A stretch of DNA of 64,000 bases from Lactococcus taiwanensis (GCF_014905395.1 NZ_BNDT01000001.1:248001-312000), one strand, 5' to 3'; shown: positions 9,125 to 17,716, counted from the first letter of the stretch. Notes: generated from the letters alone by a model not told the origin. Made by a program: numbers and translations.

Positions 9125-9727
9125 ATGTTAAAGAAACTTATTTTTTCAGTAGCAGTCTTCACAGGTCTTGCTGCTGCTATTGCAACACCAGTAAAAGCTG
9201 ACGAATTTCTAGTCAGCAATGATGAAAATGATTTGAGTACACTGACCACGCTATCAGCAGCTAGTGAGTCACTCGAGGCATTGACTCAAACGATGGACCA
9301 AACAGTAACGAAGGTCTCCAAAGCGCATACGGCAAAAACAGCTAAGAAAGCTCCTGCGAAAGCTTCAACTAAGGCACCAAATAAAGCTGACCAACTCATC
9401 AGTACTGCTAAAAAATATTTAGGTGTCCCTTATGTGTGGGGAGGAACAACACCTGCAGGCTTTGATTGCTCTGGATTTACAAGCTACGTCTACAGAGAAG
9501 CCCTTGGTATAGAAATTGGTCGCACGACTTGGAATCAGATAGCTTCTGGGCAGCACCGCTCACTAGATCAAGCACAAGTGGGCGACCTCATTATTTGTTA
9601 CGGTGGGGACCATGTGGGGATATATCTTGGAAATGGTCAAGTGTTACACGCTCCACAACCTGGGGAATCTGTTAAAGTCAGTGCGCTGACCGACTTGTCA
9701 GCAAATTATGCGCTTAATTACATATAA
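9125..9727 (+). CDS. Secreted NlpC/P60 peptidoglycan hydrolase
   Basis: 200 residues: signal peptide (MLKKLIFSVAVFTG... cut near ATPVKADE), Thr/Lys/Ala-rich linker to about residue 88, then an NlpC/P60 domain cutting peptide stems in the cell wall. Catalytic Cys115 (FDCSGFT), His163 (GDHVGIY) and His175 (VLHAP) are present. A stop codon at 9116-9118 leaves ATG 9125 as the only sensible start, yet no ribosome binding site precedes it and the -10 box ends at 9116; leaderless translation is likely. The 3' end carries a copy of the dispersed palindrome read as ALTDLSA. Confidence 0.9.
   Translation: MLKKLIFSVAVFTGLAAAIATPVKADEFLVSNDENDLSTLTTLSAASESLEALTQTMDQTVTKVSKAHTAKTAKKAPAKASTKAPNKADQLISTAKKYLGVPYVWGGTTPAGFDCSGFTSYVYREALGIEIGRTTWNQIASGQHRSLDQAQVGDLIICYGGDHVGIYLGNGQVLHAPQPGESVKVSALTDLSANYALNYI
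9683..9704. repeat. Dispersed palindrome copy 5 (inside the NlpC/P60 gene)
   Basis: GCTGAC-CGACTT-GTCAGC core, read in frame as ALTDLSA near the C-terminus. Outer arm bases differ from consensus. Confidence 0.6.
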
Positions 9728-9739
9728 GCTTATAGAAAG

Positions 9740-9765
9740 AAGTAGCAAATTATGCTACTTTTTGT
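9740..9765 (+). terminator. Terminator after the NlpC/P60 gene
   Basis: AAGTAGCA-AATTA-TGCTACTT stem followed by TTTTG. Confidence 0.8.
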
Positions 9766-9876
9766 CTTTTATTAATATCATAGAAGGAACGAAAGTTCGT
9801 GATAAGTTTTTTTAATAGCAAATGATTTAAGTTCATGTTAAGATAGTTTTATCAAAAATTTAAAAAGGGGAACTTT

Positions 9877-10728
9877 ATGAGAACATCACTAAAGGTCACA
9901 CTTGCCGCTCTAACATTTATCGCTGCTGGAACTTTGGCTGCATGCTCCAATTCAGGTTCAAAAGATACTTCATCAAGTAAAACGACTTCCGTTGTCATCG
10001 CTACAGATGGTGCAACTAAACCATTTAATTACTCAGATGCAGAGGGAAATTTGACAGGTTATGATATTGAAGTTGCGCGCGCAGTTTTTAAAGAATTACC
10101 ACAATATAAGGTGAAATTTCAAGTGACAGATTTCTCTGGGATTGTACCTGGCCTTGATTCTGGTCGCTATCAAATGGGGGCTAACGATTTTGGTTGGACA
10201 AAGGAACGTGCGCAAAAGTACTATTTTTCATCACCACTTTCCAAATCAAATAATGCAGTTCTTGTAAAATCTGGCTCCTACAAAACTTTAGGTGATTTAG
10301 CAGGAAAATCAACGATTGGAAATCCTGCATCAAATTATACAAAGTCTATTCAAGATTGGAATAAAGCAAATCCGGATAAAAAGATTAATTTGGGTTATTC
10401 TGCAGACAGTACCTCTATCAATACGCGTTTCACTCAAGTCGAGTCTGGTAAAATTGATTTCATGCTCTATGATAAAATTTCCTTGACCTCAGCGATTAAA
10501 GAGCAAGGGTTTGACGACTTAAAAGTTGAAGATATTAATATGGATACTGGCGACCCTGAACATGATGGTTATGAATATTTCTTGTTTAGTAAAGATGAAC
10601 AAGGAAAGAAGATGCAAGCCGATGTCAACAAGGTTTTGGCGGAATTCCAGAAAGATGGAACGTTATCTAAGCTTTCCAAAAAATACCTTGGAGGCGATTT
10701 TGTCCCTGACGCTTCGCTCTTTAAGTAA
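9877..10728 (+). CDS. Amino acid ABC transporter substrate-binding lipoprotein
   Basis: 283 residues. Lipoprotein signal with lipobox LAAC (Cys23), a short Ser/Lys linker, then an SBP family 3 fold (VVIATDGATKPFNYSDAEGNLTGYDIEVARAVF). It captures a polar amino acid, possibly cystine (TcyJ/YxeM-like); the substrate is inferred only from resemblance. Permease and ATPase genes follow. The 150-base gap to the permease contains a dispersed palindrome, a TATAAT and a second hairpin, which could set the usual excess of binding protein over membrane parts. Confidence 0.9.
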   Translation: MRTSLKVTLAALTFIAAGTLAACSNSGSKDTSSSKTTSVVIATDGATKPFNYSDAEGNLTGYDIEVARAVFKELPQYKVKFQVTDFSGIVPGLDSGRYQMGANDFGWTKERAQKYYFSSPLSKSNNAVLVKSGSYKTLGDLAGKSTIGNPASNYTKSIQDWNKANPDKKINLGYSADSTSINTRFTQVESGKIDFMLYDKISLTSAIKEQGFDDLKVEDINMDTGDPEHDGYEYFLFSKDEQGKKMQADVNKVLAEFQKDGTLSKLSKKYLGGDFVPDASLFK

Positions 10729-10740
10729 CAGTCCCAATAG

Positions 10741-10762
10741 TTACTGACCACTCCGTCAGTAA
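10741..10762. repeat. Dispersed palindrome copy 6
   Basis: TTACTGAC-CACTCC-GTCAGTAA, perfect arms, 12 bases after the binding-protein stop codon. Confidence 0.85.
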
Positions 10763-10828
10763 GATGTAAAAAAGCAGAAAAATTTTCAAAAATCTTGTAT
10801 AATAGTACAAGATAAGATCAAAAAAGAG

Positions 10829-10853
10829 CTCTGTCACTTCATTGATGACGGAG
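10829..10853 (+). promoter_or_regulatory. Leader hairpin before the ABC permease
   Basis: CTCTGTCA and TGACGGAG pair around a nine-base loop, followed by TTTT. It stands between a TATAAT at 10798-10803 and the permease ATG at 10879, so it may attenuate transcription or stabilise the downstream mRNA. Confidence 0.5.
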
Positions 10854-10878
10854 TTTTCAGCATTAGAAATAGAGAACG

Positions 10879-11763
10879 ATGAATAAAAACAAAAAAATCA
10901 TACTGGGGGTGGGATTGTTATTGGTCCTGATTCTGTTGCCAGCCTTACCCTTTTTGCTGATTAAAGGACAGTATAATTTCCATGATTTTTGGGCAATGTT
11001 TTTCACCAAAATATTCAGTTGGGAAGCTTTTGTAAGTGCCTTTGTCCCTATTATTAAGATGATTCCATCATCCCTTGAAATGACAATCATTGCCATGTTT
11101 TTTGGCCTTCTTTTAGGTCTCTTACTCGCTTTAGTACGGATTAACAAGATTCCGATTTTAAATCAATTGCGTGCTTTATTTGTAAGTTTTGTACGTGGTA
11201 CGCCAATCCTTGTCCAATTGTACCTCTCATATACTGGGATTCCTTTAATCTTGAAAGCCATCAATATGAACTACGGGACATCATATAATGTCAATACGAT
11301 TCCCGCAATGCTTTTTGTTATTGTGGCCTTTGCGCTTAACGAGGGCGCTTACAATTCTGAAACAATCCGTGCAGCGATACAAGCTGTGGACAGAGGACAA
11401 ACCGAAGCGGCTAAAGCCTTAGGTATGACCAACTTTCAAGTCTTCATGCGTGTCACTCTGCCTGAGGCAGCGACGGTAGCGACTGCACCGCTTGGGAATG
11501 CTTTGATTGGACTGCTAAAATCAACTTCGTTGGCCTTTGTGGCTGGGGTGGTTGAAATGACTGCCCGTGCTCAAATTATTGGGGGATCCACCTTCCGACT
11601 TTTTGAAACCTATCTTGCGCTCGCCCTTGTTTATTGGCCAATTTGTATCATTTTCGAGCTTCTTATCCGTTTGTTGGAGCGTAAACTCGAAGTGAAAATG
11701 CCAAAAGATAAACGGAAAAATCGGGCACAAATTTCGCTTTCACAAAATCCATTTAATCGCTAA
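10879..11763 (+). CDS. Amino acid ABC transporter permease
   Basis: 294 residues, HisM-type. It has an N-terminal extension with an extra hydrophobic segment (residues 5-28) before the core, which starts near SSLEMTIIAMFFG. The ATPase-contact EAA loop is seen as TEAAKALGMTNFQVFMRVTLPEA. It forms the membrane channel with the binding protein upstream and the ATPase 14 bases downstream. Confidence 0.92.
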   Translation: MNKNKKIILGVGLLLVLILLPALPFLLIKGQYNFHDFWAMFFTKIFSWEAFVSAFVPIIKMIPSSLEMTIIAMFFGLLLGLLLALVRINKIPILNQLRALFVSFVRGTPILVQLYLSYTGIPLILKAINMNYGTSYNVNTIPAMLFVIVAFALNEGAYNSETIRAAIQAVDRGQTEAAKALGMTNFQVFMRVTLPEAATVATAPLGNALIGLLKSTSLAFVAGVVEMTARAQIIGGSTFRLFETYLALALVYWPICIIFELLIRLLERKLEVKMPKDKRKNRAQISLSQNPFNR

Positions 11764-11777
11764 AAGAAAGGACGACT

Positions 11778-12530
11778 ATGATTAAAATTACAAATTTAAG
11801 TAAGGCTTTTTCAGGCAATCAGGTCCTTGAACATCTGGATTTAGAGATTAACGAAGGGGATGTTGTGGCGTTGATTGGCGCTTCTGGTGCAGGAAAGTCT
11901 ACCTTTTTGCGCTCCTTAAATAATCTGGAGAATCCGGATAGTGGGCAAATTGAAATTGATGACTTAAAAATTGATTTTGCACATTTAACAAAAAAGGAAG
12001 TTCTTGCCTTAAGGCGAAAGACGGGGATGGTTTTTCAACAGTTCAACCTTTTTGAGCGAAGAACTGCTTTAGAAAACGTGATGGAGGGCCTGATTCAAGT
12101 TAAAAAACTTCCTAAAGAGAAAGCGCGTTTGATTGCTGAACAAGAACTAGAAAAAGTAGGTTTGACCGATCGTAAAGACTATTATCCAAAGTTTCTTTCG
12201 GGTGGTCAAAAACAACGGGTAGGTATCGCTCGGGCCCTCGCTATGGAACCTAAACTTTTACTTTTAGATGAGCCAACATCGGCACTTGACCCTGAATTAG
12301 TAGGTGAAGTTCAAGAAGTGATTTTGCAGGCTGCTAAAAATCAACAAACCATGGTTTTAGTCAGTCATGAAATGGATTTTGTTTATAATGTAGCTACAAA
12401 AGTGCTCTTTTTGGAAAAGGGTAAAATTATTGAAGCAGGTACGCCACAAGAAGTATTCTATGCCCCCAAAAACCCACGCACACGTGCCTTTTTGGCTCGC
12501 CATATAAAAAATCTAGAGGTGGACAACTAA
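11778..12530 (+). CDS. Amino acid ABC transporter ATP-binding protein
   Basis: 250 residues, polar amino acid transporter (PAAT) type ATPase. Walker A GASGAGKS near residue 35, Q-loop VFQQFNLF, signature LSGGQKQR, Walker B LLLLDEPTSALD and the switch His in LVSHEMDF are all intact. AGAAAGGA precedes the start. It powers the transporter formed with the two upstream genes. The next gene starts two bases later. Confidence 0.95.
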   Translation: MIKITNLSKAFSGNQVLEHLDLEINEGDVVALIGASGAGKSTFLRSLNNLENPDSGQIEIDDLKIDFAHLTKKEVLALRRKTGMVFQQFNLFERRTALENVMEGLIQVKKLPKEKARLIAEQELEKVGLTDRKDYYPKFLSGGQKQRVGIARALAMEPKLLLLDEPTSALDPELVGEVQEVILQAAKNQQTMVLVSHEMDFVYNVATKVLFLEKGKIIEAGTPQEVFYAPKNPRTRAFLARHIKNLEVDN

Positions 12531-12531
12531 G

Positions 12532-12759
12532 ATGATGATTCTAGAATTTTATCTCAAAGGTCTCTTAATTTCTGCAATATTTGTTTTGTTAGTTGGTGGC
12601 TTTTACGCTTTCACCTATCTGGTAAGAAATACGAAGAAACCATTTGCAGAACGTCGTAATCGCATTTTTGACTTAATCCTAGTCGGTATTTTAACGACGC
12701 CCATTTTAAGTTTCGCTGTGCTTGGTGTGCTTGTCATTCTCCAAATCCGTGGGTTGTAA
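12532..12759 (+). CDS. DUF4059-like small membrane protein
   Basis: 75 residues with two hydrophobic helices (about 8-28 and 47-70) separated by a basic loop (RNTKKPFAERRNR). A small DUF4059 protein is known between amino acid ABC transporter genes and trxB in streptococci, and the same order is seen here. Function unknown. The ATG follows the ATPase stop by one base, so it is cotranslated with the transporter. Confidence 0.75.
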   Translation: MMILEFYLKGLLISAIFVLLVGGFYAFTYLVRNTKKPFAERRNRIFDLILVGILTTPILSFAVLGVLVILQIRGL

Positions 12760-12846
12760 ATTACAAATGCAATTCAAATAATGGAAAAATAGAGCGCGAC
12801 AATGTAAAATAGGGCTATAAGATTTTAGCATGAAAAATAAAGGAAG

Positions 12847-12891
12847 TCACAGCTAAGTCGCTAATGCTTTAAGACTTAGGGATGACTGTGA
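12847..12891 (+). promoter_or_regulatory. Structured leader before trxB
   Basis: TCACAG-CTAAGTC pairs with GACTTAG-(GGATGA)-CTGTGA: a 13-pair stem with a six-base bulge on one side. It ends 25 bases before the trxB ATG and has no good T tract, so it looks like an mRNA leader structure rather than a terminator. Confidence 0.5.
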
Positions 12892-12916
12892 TTTGCTTTT
12901 AGAAAAAGGAAATAAA

Positions 12917-13846
12917 ATGACAGAAAAGTTATATGACGTCGTAATTATAGGATCAGGACCTGCCGGAATGACAGCTGCAATGTACACTGCCCGCTCTGAA
13001 ATGAAAACATTATTATTGGAACGAGGCGTTCCTGGTGGACAAATGAATAATACGGCAGAAATTGAAAACTATCCTGGCTATGGAACAATTATGGGGCCGG
13101 AGCTTTCCATGAAAATGGCTGAACCCTTGGAAGGACTCGGTGTAGAGAACGCTTATGGTTTTGTCACTGCTATCGAAGATCATGGGAGTCATAAAAAAAT
13201 TATCACCGAGGACGATGAGTTTTTGACGAAATCCTTGATTATTGCTACGGGTGCAAACCACCGCAAATTGGGAATTCCAGGGGAAGAAGAATATGGGGCT
13301 CGAGGCGTTTCATATTGTGCAGTCTGTGATGGTGCTTTCTTTAGAAATCAAGAAATTTTGGTCGTTGGCGGTGGAGATTCTGCTGTTGAAGAAGCGGACT
13401 ACTTGACACGTTTTGGTAAAACAGTTACGATTATGCATCGACGTGACCAACTACGGGCCCAAGAAATCATCCAACAACGCGCTTTTAAAAATGAAAAAAT
13501 TAATTTTATCTGGGATTCTGTCCCACTTGAGATTAAAGGGGATGATAAAAAAGTACAATCTGTTCTTTTTAAAAATACAAAAACAGGGGAAGTAACAGAA
13601 AAAGAATTTGGGGGCGTCTTTATCTATGTGGGACTCGATCCTGTCGCTGAATTTGCGGGTAATCTTGGAATTACTGATGAAGCAGGCTGGATTATTACAG
13701 ATGACCATATGAAAACAGCGATTCCAGGAATCTTTGCTGTGGGAGACGTTCGTCAAAAAGACTTCCGCCAAATTACAACAGCTGTAGGCGATGGAGCACA
13801 AGCTGCGCAAGAAGCTTACAAGTTTGTCAGTGAATTAGGCGAATAA
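12917..13846 (+). CDS. trxB: Thioredoxin-disulfide reductase
   Basis: 309 residues. FAD enzyme that reduces thioredoxin with NADPH. FAD motif IIGSGPAGMTAAMY at the N-terminus, redox pair CAVC (SYCAVCDGAFF), NADPH motif VVGGGDSAVEEADYL and C-terminal FAD motif IFAVGDVR. ATG 12917 (MTEKLYDVV) has AAAGGA six bases upstream; the in-frame ATG at 12893 lacks one. A strong terminator follows. Confidence 0.95.
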   Translation: MTEKLYDVVIIGSGPAGMTAAMYTARSEMKTLLLERGVPGGQMNNTAEIENYPGYGTIMGPELSMKMAEPLEGLGVENAYGFVTAIEDHGSHKKIITEDDEFLTKSLIIATGANHRKLGIPGEEEYGARGVSYCAVCDGAFFRNQEILVVGGGDSAVEEADYLTRFGKTVTIMHRRDQLRAQEIIQQRAFKNEKINFIWDSVPLEIKGDDKKVQSVLFKNTKTGEVTEKEFGGVFIYVGLDPVAEFAGNLGITDEAGWIITDDHMKTAIPGIFAVGDVRQKDFRQITTAVGDGAQAAQEAYKFVSELGE

Positions 13847-13904
13847 CCTTCTTGTACAAGTTATCTAGAACTACAGCGTGGTTCATGATTAACACAAGGG
13901 CTAG

Positions 13905-13942
13905 ACTCAAGTTTCCGTAAAGTTCGAAACTTGAGTTTTTTT
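13905..13942 (+). terminator. Terminator after trxB
   Basis: ACTCAAGTTTC and GAAACTTGAGT form an 11-pair stem followed by TTTTTTT. Confidence 0.88.
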
Positions 13943-14060
13943 ATTGAATCCGATGTTCTAAAATAATTTGTGAAGATAAAAAAACAAAAATGTGTTATAA
14001 TGTTAATAACGCAATTTTGAAAAAGGAGATTAGGCAATTGCCTAAAGGATTAATAAGACT

Positions 14061-14309
14061 ATGGAAAAAGTAATTTATGACATTTTGATTGTCGTGATGC
14101 TGATTGTGTCATTGTTTATTATTGTGGCGATTTTCATGCAACCTTCAAAACAAGACGGAGCGGCTGATGCTTTTTCAGGAGGAACGGGCGAGCTCTTCGA
14201 ACGGCGCAAGGCGCGTGGCTTTGAAGCGGTTATGCAGCGTTTTACCGCAATTATGATTGGCTTATGGCTTGTCATTGGATTTGCACTTGTCGTCTTGTCA
14301 ACACGATAA
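14061..14309 (+). CDS. secG: Preprotein translocase subunit SecG
   Basis: 82 residues, two membrane helices (about 5-27 and 58-80) with the loop SKQDGAADAFSGGTGELF typical of Firmicutes SecG. It assists SecYE in protein export. It is followed by a terminator and then rnr, the usual neighbour in Gram-positive genomes. Confidence 0.92.
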   Translation: MEKVIYDILIVVMLIVSLFIIVAIFMQPSKQDGAADAFSGGTGELFERRKARGFEAVMQRFTAIMIGLWLVIGFALVVLSTR

Positions 14310-14314
14310 AATTG

Positions 14315-14343
14315 CGGGCTGAAATAGCCCGTATTTTATTTTT
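14315..14343 (+). terminator. Terminator between secG and rnr
   Basis: CGGGCT-GAAAT-AGCCCG followed by TATTTTATTTTTT. It may be partial, since secG and rnr are usually linked. Confidence 0.75.
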
Positions 14344-14357
14344 TCAAATTTGTGGAA

Positions 14358-14379
14358 GTACTGACACGATGGTCAGTAA
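14358..14379. repeat. Dispersed palindrome copy 7
   Basis: GTACTGAC-ACGATG-GTCAGTAA, one mismatch in the left arm; lies in the rnr leader region. Confidence 0.8.
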
Positions 14380-14429
14380 ACTTTAGCTCGACAAAAGGAG
14401 CTATTGGCGAGCGTTATTCCTGTCAGGGG

Positions 14430-14532
14430 TAGAATTGATTCTATCAGTGGCCTCGGCTGATAAAATGATTAATACCACTGACAGAGATTTAAATGAAAGA
14501 GGCTCAACATGAAGTGATCAAAAGCATGAGCC
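14430..14532 (+). promoter_or_regulatory. Structured leader region upstream of rnr
   Basis: Three possible stems: TAGAAT-TG-ATTCTA (14430-14443); CTATCAGTGG (14441-14450) with CCACTGACAG (14475-14484); and GGCTCA (14501-14506) with TGAGCC (14527-14532). The first two overlap and exclude each other, which could allow switching. The second uses half-sites of the dispersed palindrome. Confidence 0.4.
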
Positions 14533-14558
14533 CAGAAGAGAAAGAGAATGAGTATTAG
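14493..14558 (+). CDS. Possible 21-codon leader ORF overlapping rnr start
   Basis: ATG at 14493 opens a 21-residue frame (MKEAQHEVIKSMSPEEKENE then Y), ending at TAG 14556-14558, 11 bases inside rnr. Its ribosome binding site is poor. The overlap could couple translation to rnr, but it may be chance. Confidence 0.25.
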   Translation: MKEAQHEVIKSMSPEEKENEY

Positions 14559-16995
14559 AAAAATAATCATGGACTACCTTGAGAATAGTCCAAAAACCGC
14601 CTTGTCAGTGGAAGAATTGTCCGCTGCTTTGCATATGAACAAATCAAAAGACTACAAAGTTTTTGTCAAGACTTTGGCTTCACTAGAAGCTGAGCACTTG
14701 ATTCAATTTACCAATAAAGGAAAAGTCGCACTCAAACCCAAAGAAGAAGCTAAAATAGTAGTTGCCGGAACTTTTCGTGCAAATGCTGCTGGCTTTGGCT
14801 TTGTTAATATTGATGCAGAAGAACCAGACGTTTTTATCCGAAGGGGGCAAACTGGCTTTGCACTTGAAGGTGATGAAGTTTTTATTGAATTGGATAAAAA
14901 TGCCAATGCTTTGAAAGGAACATCAGCTGAAGGTCATGTTGTCGAAATCACGAAACATGAACTGCATCAAGTCGTTGGAACTTTTGTAGCGCTCGATAAA
15001 GAAGAGCGCGCAGAGACGGGGCTTATCGGTTTTGTGAAATCCCGTAATAAAAAAGTGCCTTATCGTGTGTATCTAAGTGAGGAAGGCTTAATTCCTGAAG
15101 ATCGAGCAATTATAAGGGCCGAAATTACCCATTATCCAGATTCCGAATTCCCAGAAACCATGCAGGGCGTGGTTACAGAGATTGTAGGACAATCAGGTGA
15201 GCAAGGAATCGACGTTCTTGAGGTATTGGCTTCGATGGATATTGTTTCCGAATTTCCACAGGAAGTACTCGCACAAGCTGAGGCTGTTCCTGAAGAAGTG
15301 CCAGAAAGTGAAATCGCAGGCCGTGTAGATTATCGTGGCGAAATCACTTTCACGATTGACGGAGCAGATGCAAAGGATCTTGATGATGCCGTACATGCTA
15401 AACGTTTAGGAAATGGTAATTTTGAACTTGGCGTGCATATCGCTGATGTCTCACATTACGTCACGGAAAATTCTCCACTTGACCAAGAAGCTTACGAGCG
15501 CGGGACTTCTGTCTATGTGACAGATCGCGTCGTCCCTATGTTACCCGAGCGCCTGTCAAATGGGATATGTTCTTTGAATCCACGTCTTAATCGATTAACT
15601 CAATCTTGTGTAATGGAAATTACTCCTGAAGGGCGAGTGGTAAATTATCAGCTCTCACAATCTGTGATTAAAACAACCGAACGCATGACCTATGATGAGG
15701 TCAATCAGATGATCGCCAAAGACCCAGAAGCTCTGGAGAAGTATGCTAAGATTGCTGATTCTGTTGAAATTATGGTAGAGCTTCATCATATTTTGGAAGC
15801 GATGCGTAAACGTCGTGGGGCCATTGATTTTGAAACCGTTGAGGCTAAAATCATTGTTGACGATAAAGGGCTACCTGTTGAAATTAGAAAAAGAAGCCGG
15901 GGCATTGCAGAGCGAATGATTGAGTCGTTTATGCTAGAAGCCAATGAAACTGTAGCAACACATTTCGAAAACCATAATTTGCCTTTCATCTATCGGATCC
16001 ATGAGCAGCCTAAAGCTGATCGCTTACAACGCTTCATTGATTTTGCTGGAACTTTTGGTATGCAAATTGAAGCTACAGCAAATTCGATTGATCAAAAAGC
16101 ACTCCAAGCCTTTATGAAAAAGATTAAAGGTCAACCGGGTGAAATGGTACTGTCGACCATGCTTTTACGGAGTATGCAACAAGCACGATACTCAGAAAAC
16201 AATGAAGGACACTTTGGACTGGCTGCCGAAAATTATACCCATTTTACTTCGCCAATTCGCCGTTATCCCGATTTGTTAGTGCATCGCTTAATCCGTGAAA
16301 TCGGCGAGGGTAAAAAATCCGCTAAAGTTTTACAAAAATGGGAAGAAAAAATTCCTGAAATTGCTGAACATTCTAGTCATCGTGAGCGACGTGCTGTGGA
16401 TGCTGAGCGCGAAGTTGAAAAAATGAAAAAAGCCGAGTTCATGGTCGACCATGTTGGCGAAGAATATACCGGTGTAGTTGCTTCAGTGACACGTTTTGGT
16501 ATGTTTATCGAACTTGAAAATACAATTGAAGGGCTTGTCCATATTTCAACCTTAAAAGGAGACTACTTCGCCTTTCATGAACGGATGTTAGCCCTTGTGG
16601 GAGAACGTACAGGTTTAGTCTTTAAGATTGGACAACCCATCAAAATTAAAGTCGTTAAAGCTGATAAAATAACCGGTGACATTGATTTTGCCTACCTTCC
16701 TTCTGAGCTTGACGTCATTGATAAAAATGCTAAAGTCAAGAAAAAGTCAGATAATAAACGCCGTCAGAAGTCATCACAAGACATAAAAGTAAAATCAGTT
16801 CATAAAAAGAAGACTGACAGAGCGGTCAGCTCAGATAAAAAAGGCTCAAAGTCCGATCAGGATGCTGAATATGTGGCTCGTAAAAAGAAAAAAGGGAAGA
16901 AACCCTTTTATAGCAAAGCGGCAAAAGGAAAATTTACTGACAAGTCTGTCAGTAAGAAAGCGACTGCTGGACACAAAAAAACACATAAAAAGTAA
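14548..16995 (+). CDS. rnr: Ribonuclease R
   Basis: 815 residues. 3'-to-5' exoribonuclease that degrades structured RNA. Order: winged-helix start (1-65), cold-shock/OB domains (about 70-220), RNB catalytic domain with metal-binding Asp cluster (IDGADAKDLDDAVHAK, near residue 275), S1 domain (about 632-715) and a Lys-rich tail (from about 730). Two copies of the dispersed palindrome lie in the tail, read as KTDRAVSS and FTDKSVSK, so the insertion-tolerant tail has absorbed them. The smpB gene that often follows rnr is not here. Confidence 0.95.
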   Translation: MSIRKIIMDYLENSPKTALSVEELSAALHMNKSKDYKVFVKTLASLEAEHLIQFTNKGKVALKPKEEAKIVVAGTFRANAAGFGFVNIDAEEPDVFIRRGQTGFALEGDEVFIELDKNANALKGTSAEGHVVEITKHELHQVVGTFVALDKEERAETGLIGFVKSRNKKVPYRVYLSEEGLIPEDRAIIRAEITHYPDSEFPETMQGVVTEIVGQSGEQGIDVLEVLASMDIVSEFPQEVLAQAEAVPEEVPESEIAGRVDYRGEITFTIDGADAKDLDDAVHAKRLGNGNFELGVHIADVSHYVTENSPLDQEAYERGTSVYVTDRVVPMLPERLSNGICSLNPRLNRLTQSCVMEITPEGRVVNYQLSQSVIKTTERMTYDEVNQMIAKDPEALEKYAKIADSVEIMVELHHILEAMRKRRGAIDFETVEAKIIVDDKGLPVEIRKRSRGIAERMIESFMLEANETVATHFENHNLPFIYRIHEQPKADRLQRFIDFAGTFGMQIEATANSIDQKALQAFMKKIKGQPGEMVLSTMLLRSMQQARYSENNEGHFGLAAENYTHFTSPIRRYPDLLVHRLIREIGEGKKSAKVLQKWEEKIPEIAEHSSHRERRAVDAEREVEKMKKAEFMVDHVGEEYTGVVASVTRFGMFIELENTIEGLVHISTLKGDYFAFHERMLALVGERTGLVFKIGQPIKIKVVKADKITGDIDFAYLPSELDVIDKNAKVKKKSDNKRRQKSSQDIKVKSVHKKKTDRAVSSDKKGSKSDQDAEYVARKKKKGKKPFYSKAAKGKFTDKSVSKKATAGHKKTHKK
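16811..16832. repeat. Dispersed palindrome copy 8 (inside rnr)
   Basis: Core ACTGAC-AGAGCG-GTCAGC, read in frame as TDRAVS in the basic tail of RNase R. Confidence 0.7.
16934..16955. repeat. Dispersed palindrome copy 9 (inside rnr)
   Basis: TTACTGAC-AAGTCT-GTCAGTAA with perfect arms, read in frame as FTDKSVSK. Confidence 0.85.
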
Positions 16996-17048
16996 TGTGA
17001 ATGATTAAACAGAAGAAAAATAGAGTTGATGAAAGTTGGAAAAAAGAG

Positions 17049-17633
17049 ATGTCTAATCTAGAGTTAAAGAAAACAGCCTTGGTCCTTATTGATTTGCAAA
17101 AAGGAATCGCTGGACGTACAGGTTTTACTCCATATTCTGCTCAAGCTGTAATTGAAAAAAACAAAAAATTAGTCGAAGCTTTTAAGAATACCGAAGCACT
17201 TATCGTTTTTGTTCATGTCAAAAACTATGGGCCTGAAACGCTTCACCCCCATACGGATACACTGAATACTACGCCACAAGTTTTGCCAACAGATTATGCC
17301 GAATTTGTTATGGAAGAAGCTTATGATCAAGAAATTCACAACGTTATCCATGTCGCAAAACATAACTGGGGAGCTTTTTATGGAACAGATTTAGATGTGC
17401 AATTACGTAGAAGAGGGATTGATCAAATCATCCTCACTGGAATTGCAACGACTATTGGCTGTGACACCACAGCGCGTGAAGCTTTTCAGCATGGTTATCA
17501 GGTCATTGCTGTAGAAGATGCGATGACAGACTTCAATGGAGAGCTCCATACTGCGATCATGGAAAATATTTTTCCAAGACTCGGCCGCGTGCGGACAACA
17601 CAGCAAATTTTGGACATGTGTCCAGGTAAGTGA
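17049..17633 (+). CDS. Isochorismatase-family cysteine hydrolase
   Basis: 194 residues. Catalytic triad positions are visible: Asp in ALVLIDLQKGI, Lys in HVAKHNWGAF and Cys in GIATTIGCDTTAREA. Substrate unknown; nicotinamidase-like or other amidohydrolase activity is possible. I choose ATG 17049 (MSNLELKKTALV) with GGA about eight bases upstream; an in-frame ATG at 17001 would add 16 polar residues and lacks a site. It follows rnr closely and probably shares its transcript. Confidence 0.82.
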   Translation: MSNLELKKTALVLIDLQKGIAGRTGFTPYSAQAVIEKNKKLVEAFKNTEALIVFVHVKNYGPETLHPHTDTLNTTPQVLPTDYAEFVMEEAYDQEIHNVIHVAKHNWGAFYGTDLDVQLRRRGIDQIILTGIATTIGCDTTAREAFQHGYQVIAVEDAMTDFNGELHTAIMENIFPRLGRVRTTQQILDMCPGK

Positions 17634-17716
17634 GTCGCTCATAGCCACCACATTAAAAATCGAGTTTTCAAGCTTCGATGAGCGGGAATAACTCTTCAAA
17701 GTTAGACATAATAAAA

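Noticed and set aside
9241-9258. ACTGAC-CACGCT-ATCAGC in the NlpC/P60 gene
   Set aside because: Arms do not pair at the GAC/ATC step; probably chance in the Thr/Ser/Ala-rich linker, though read as LTTLSA like other copies.
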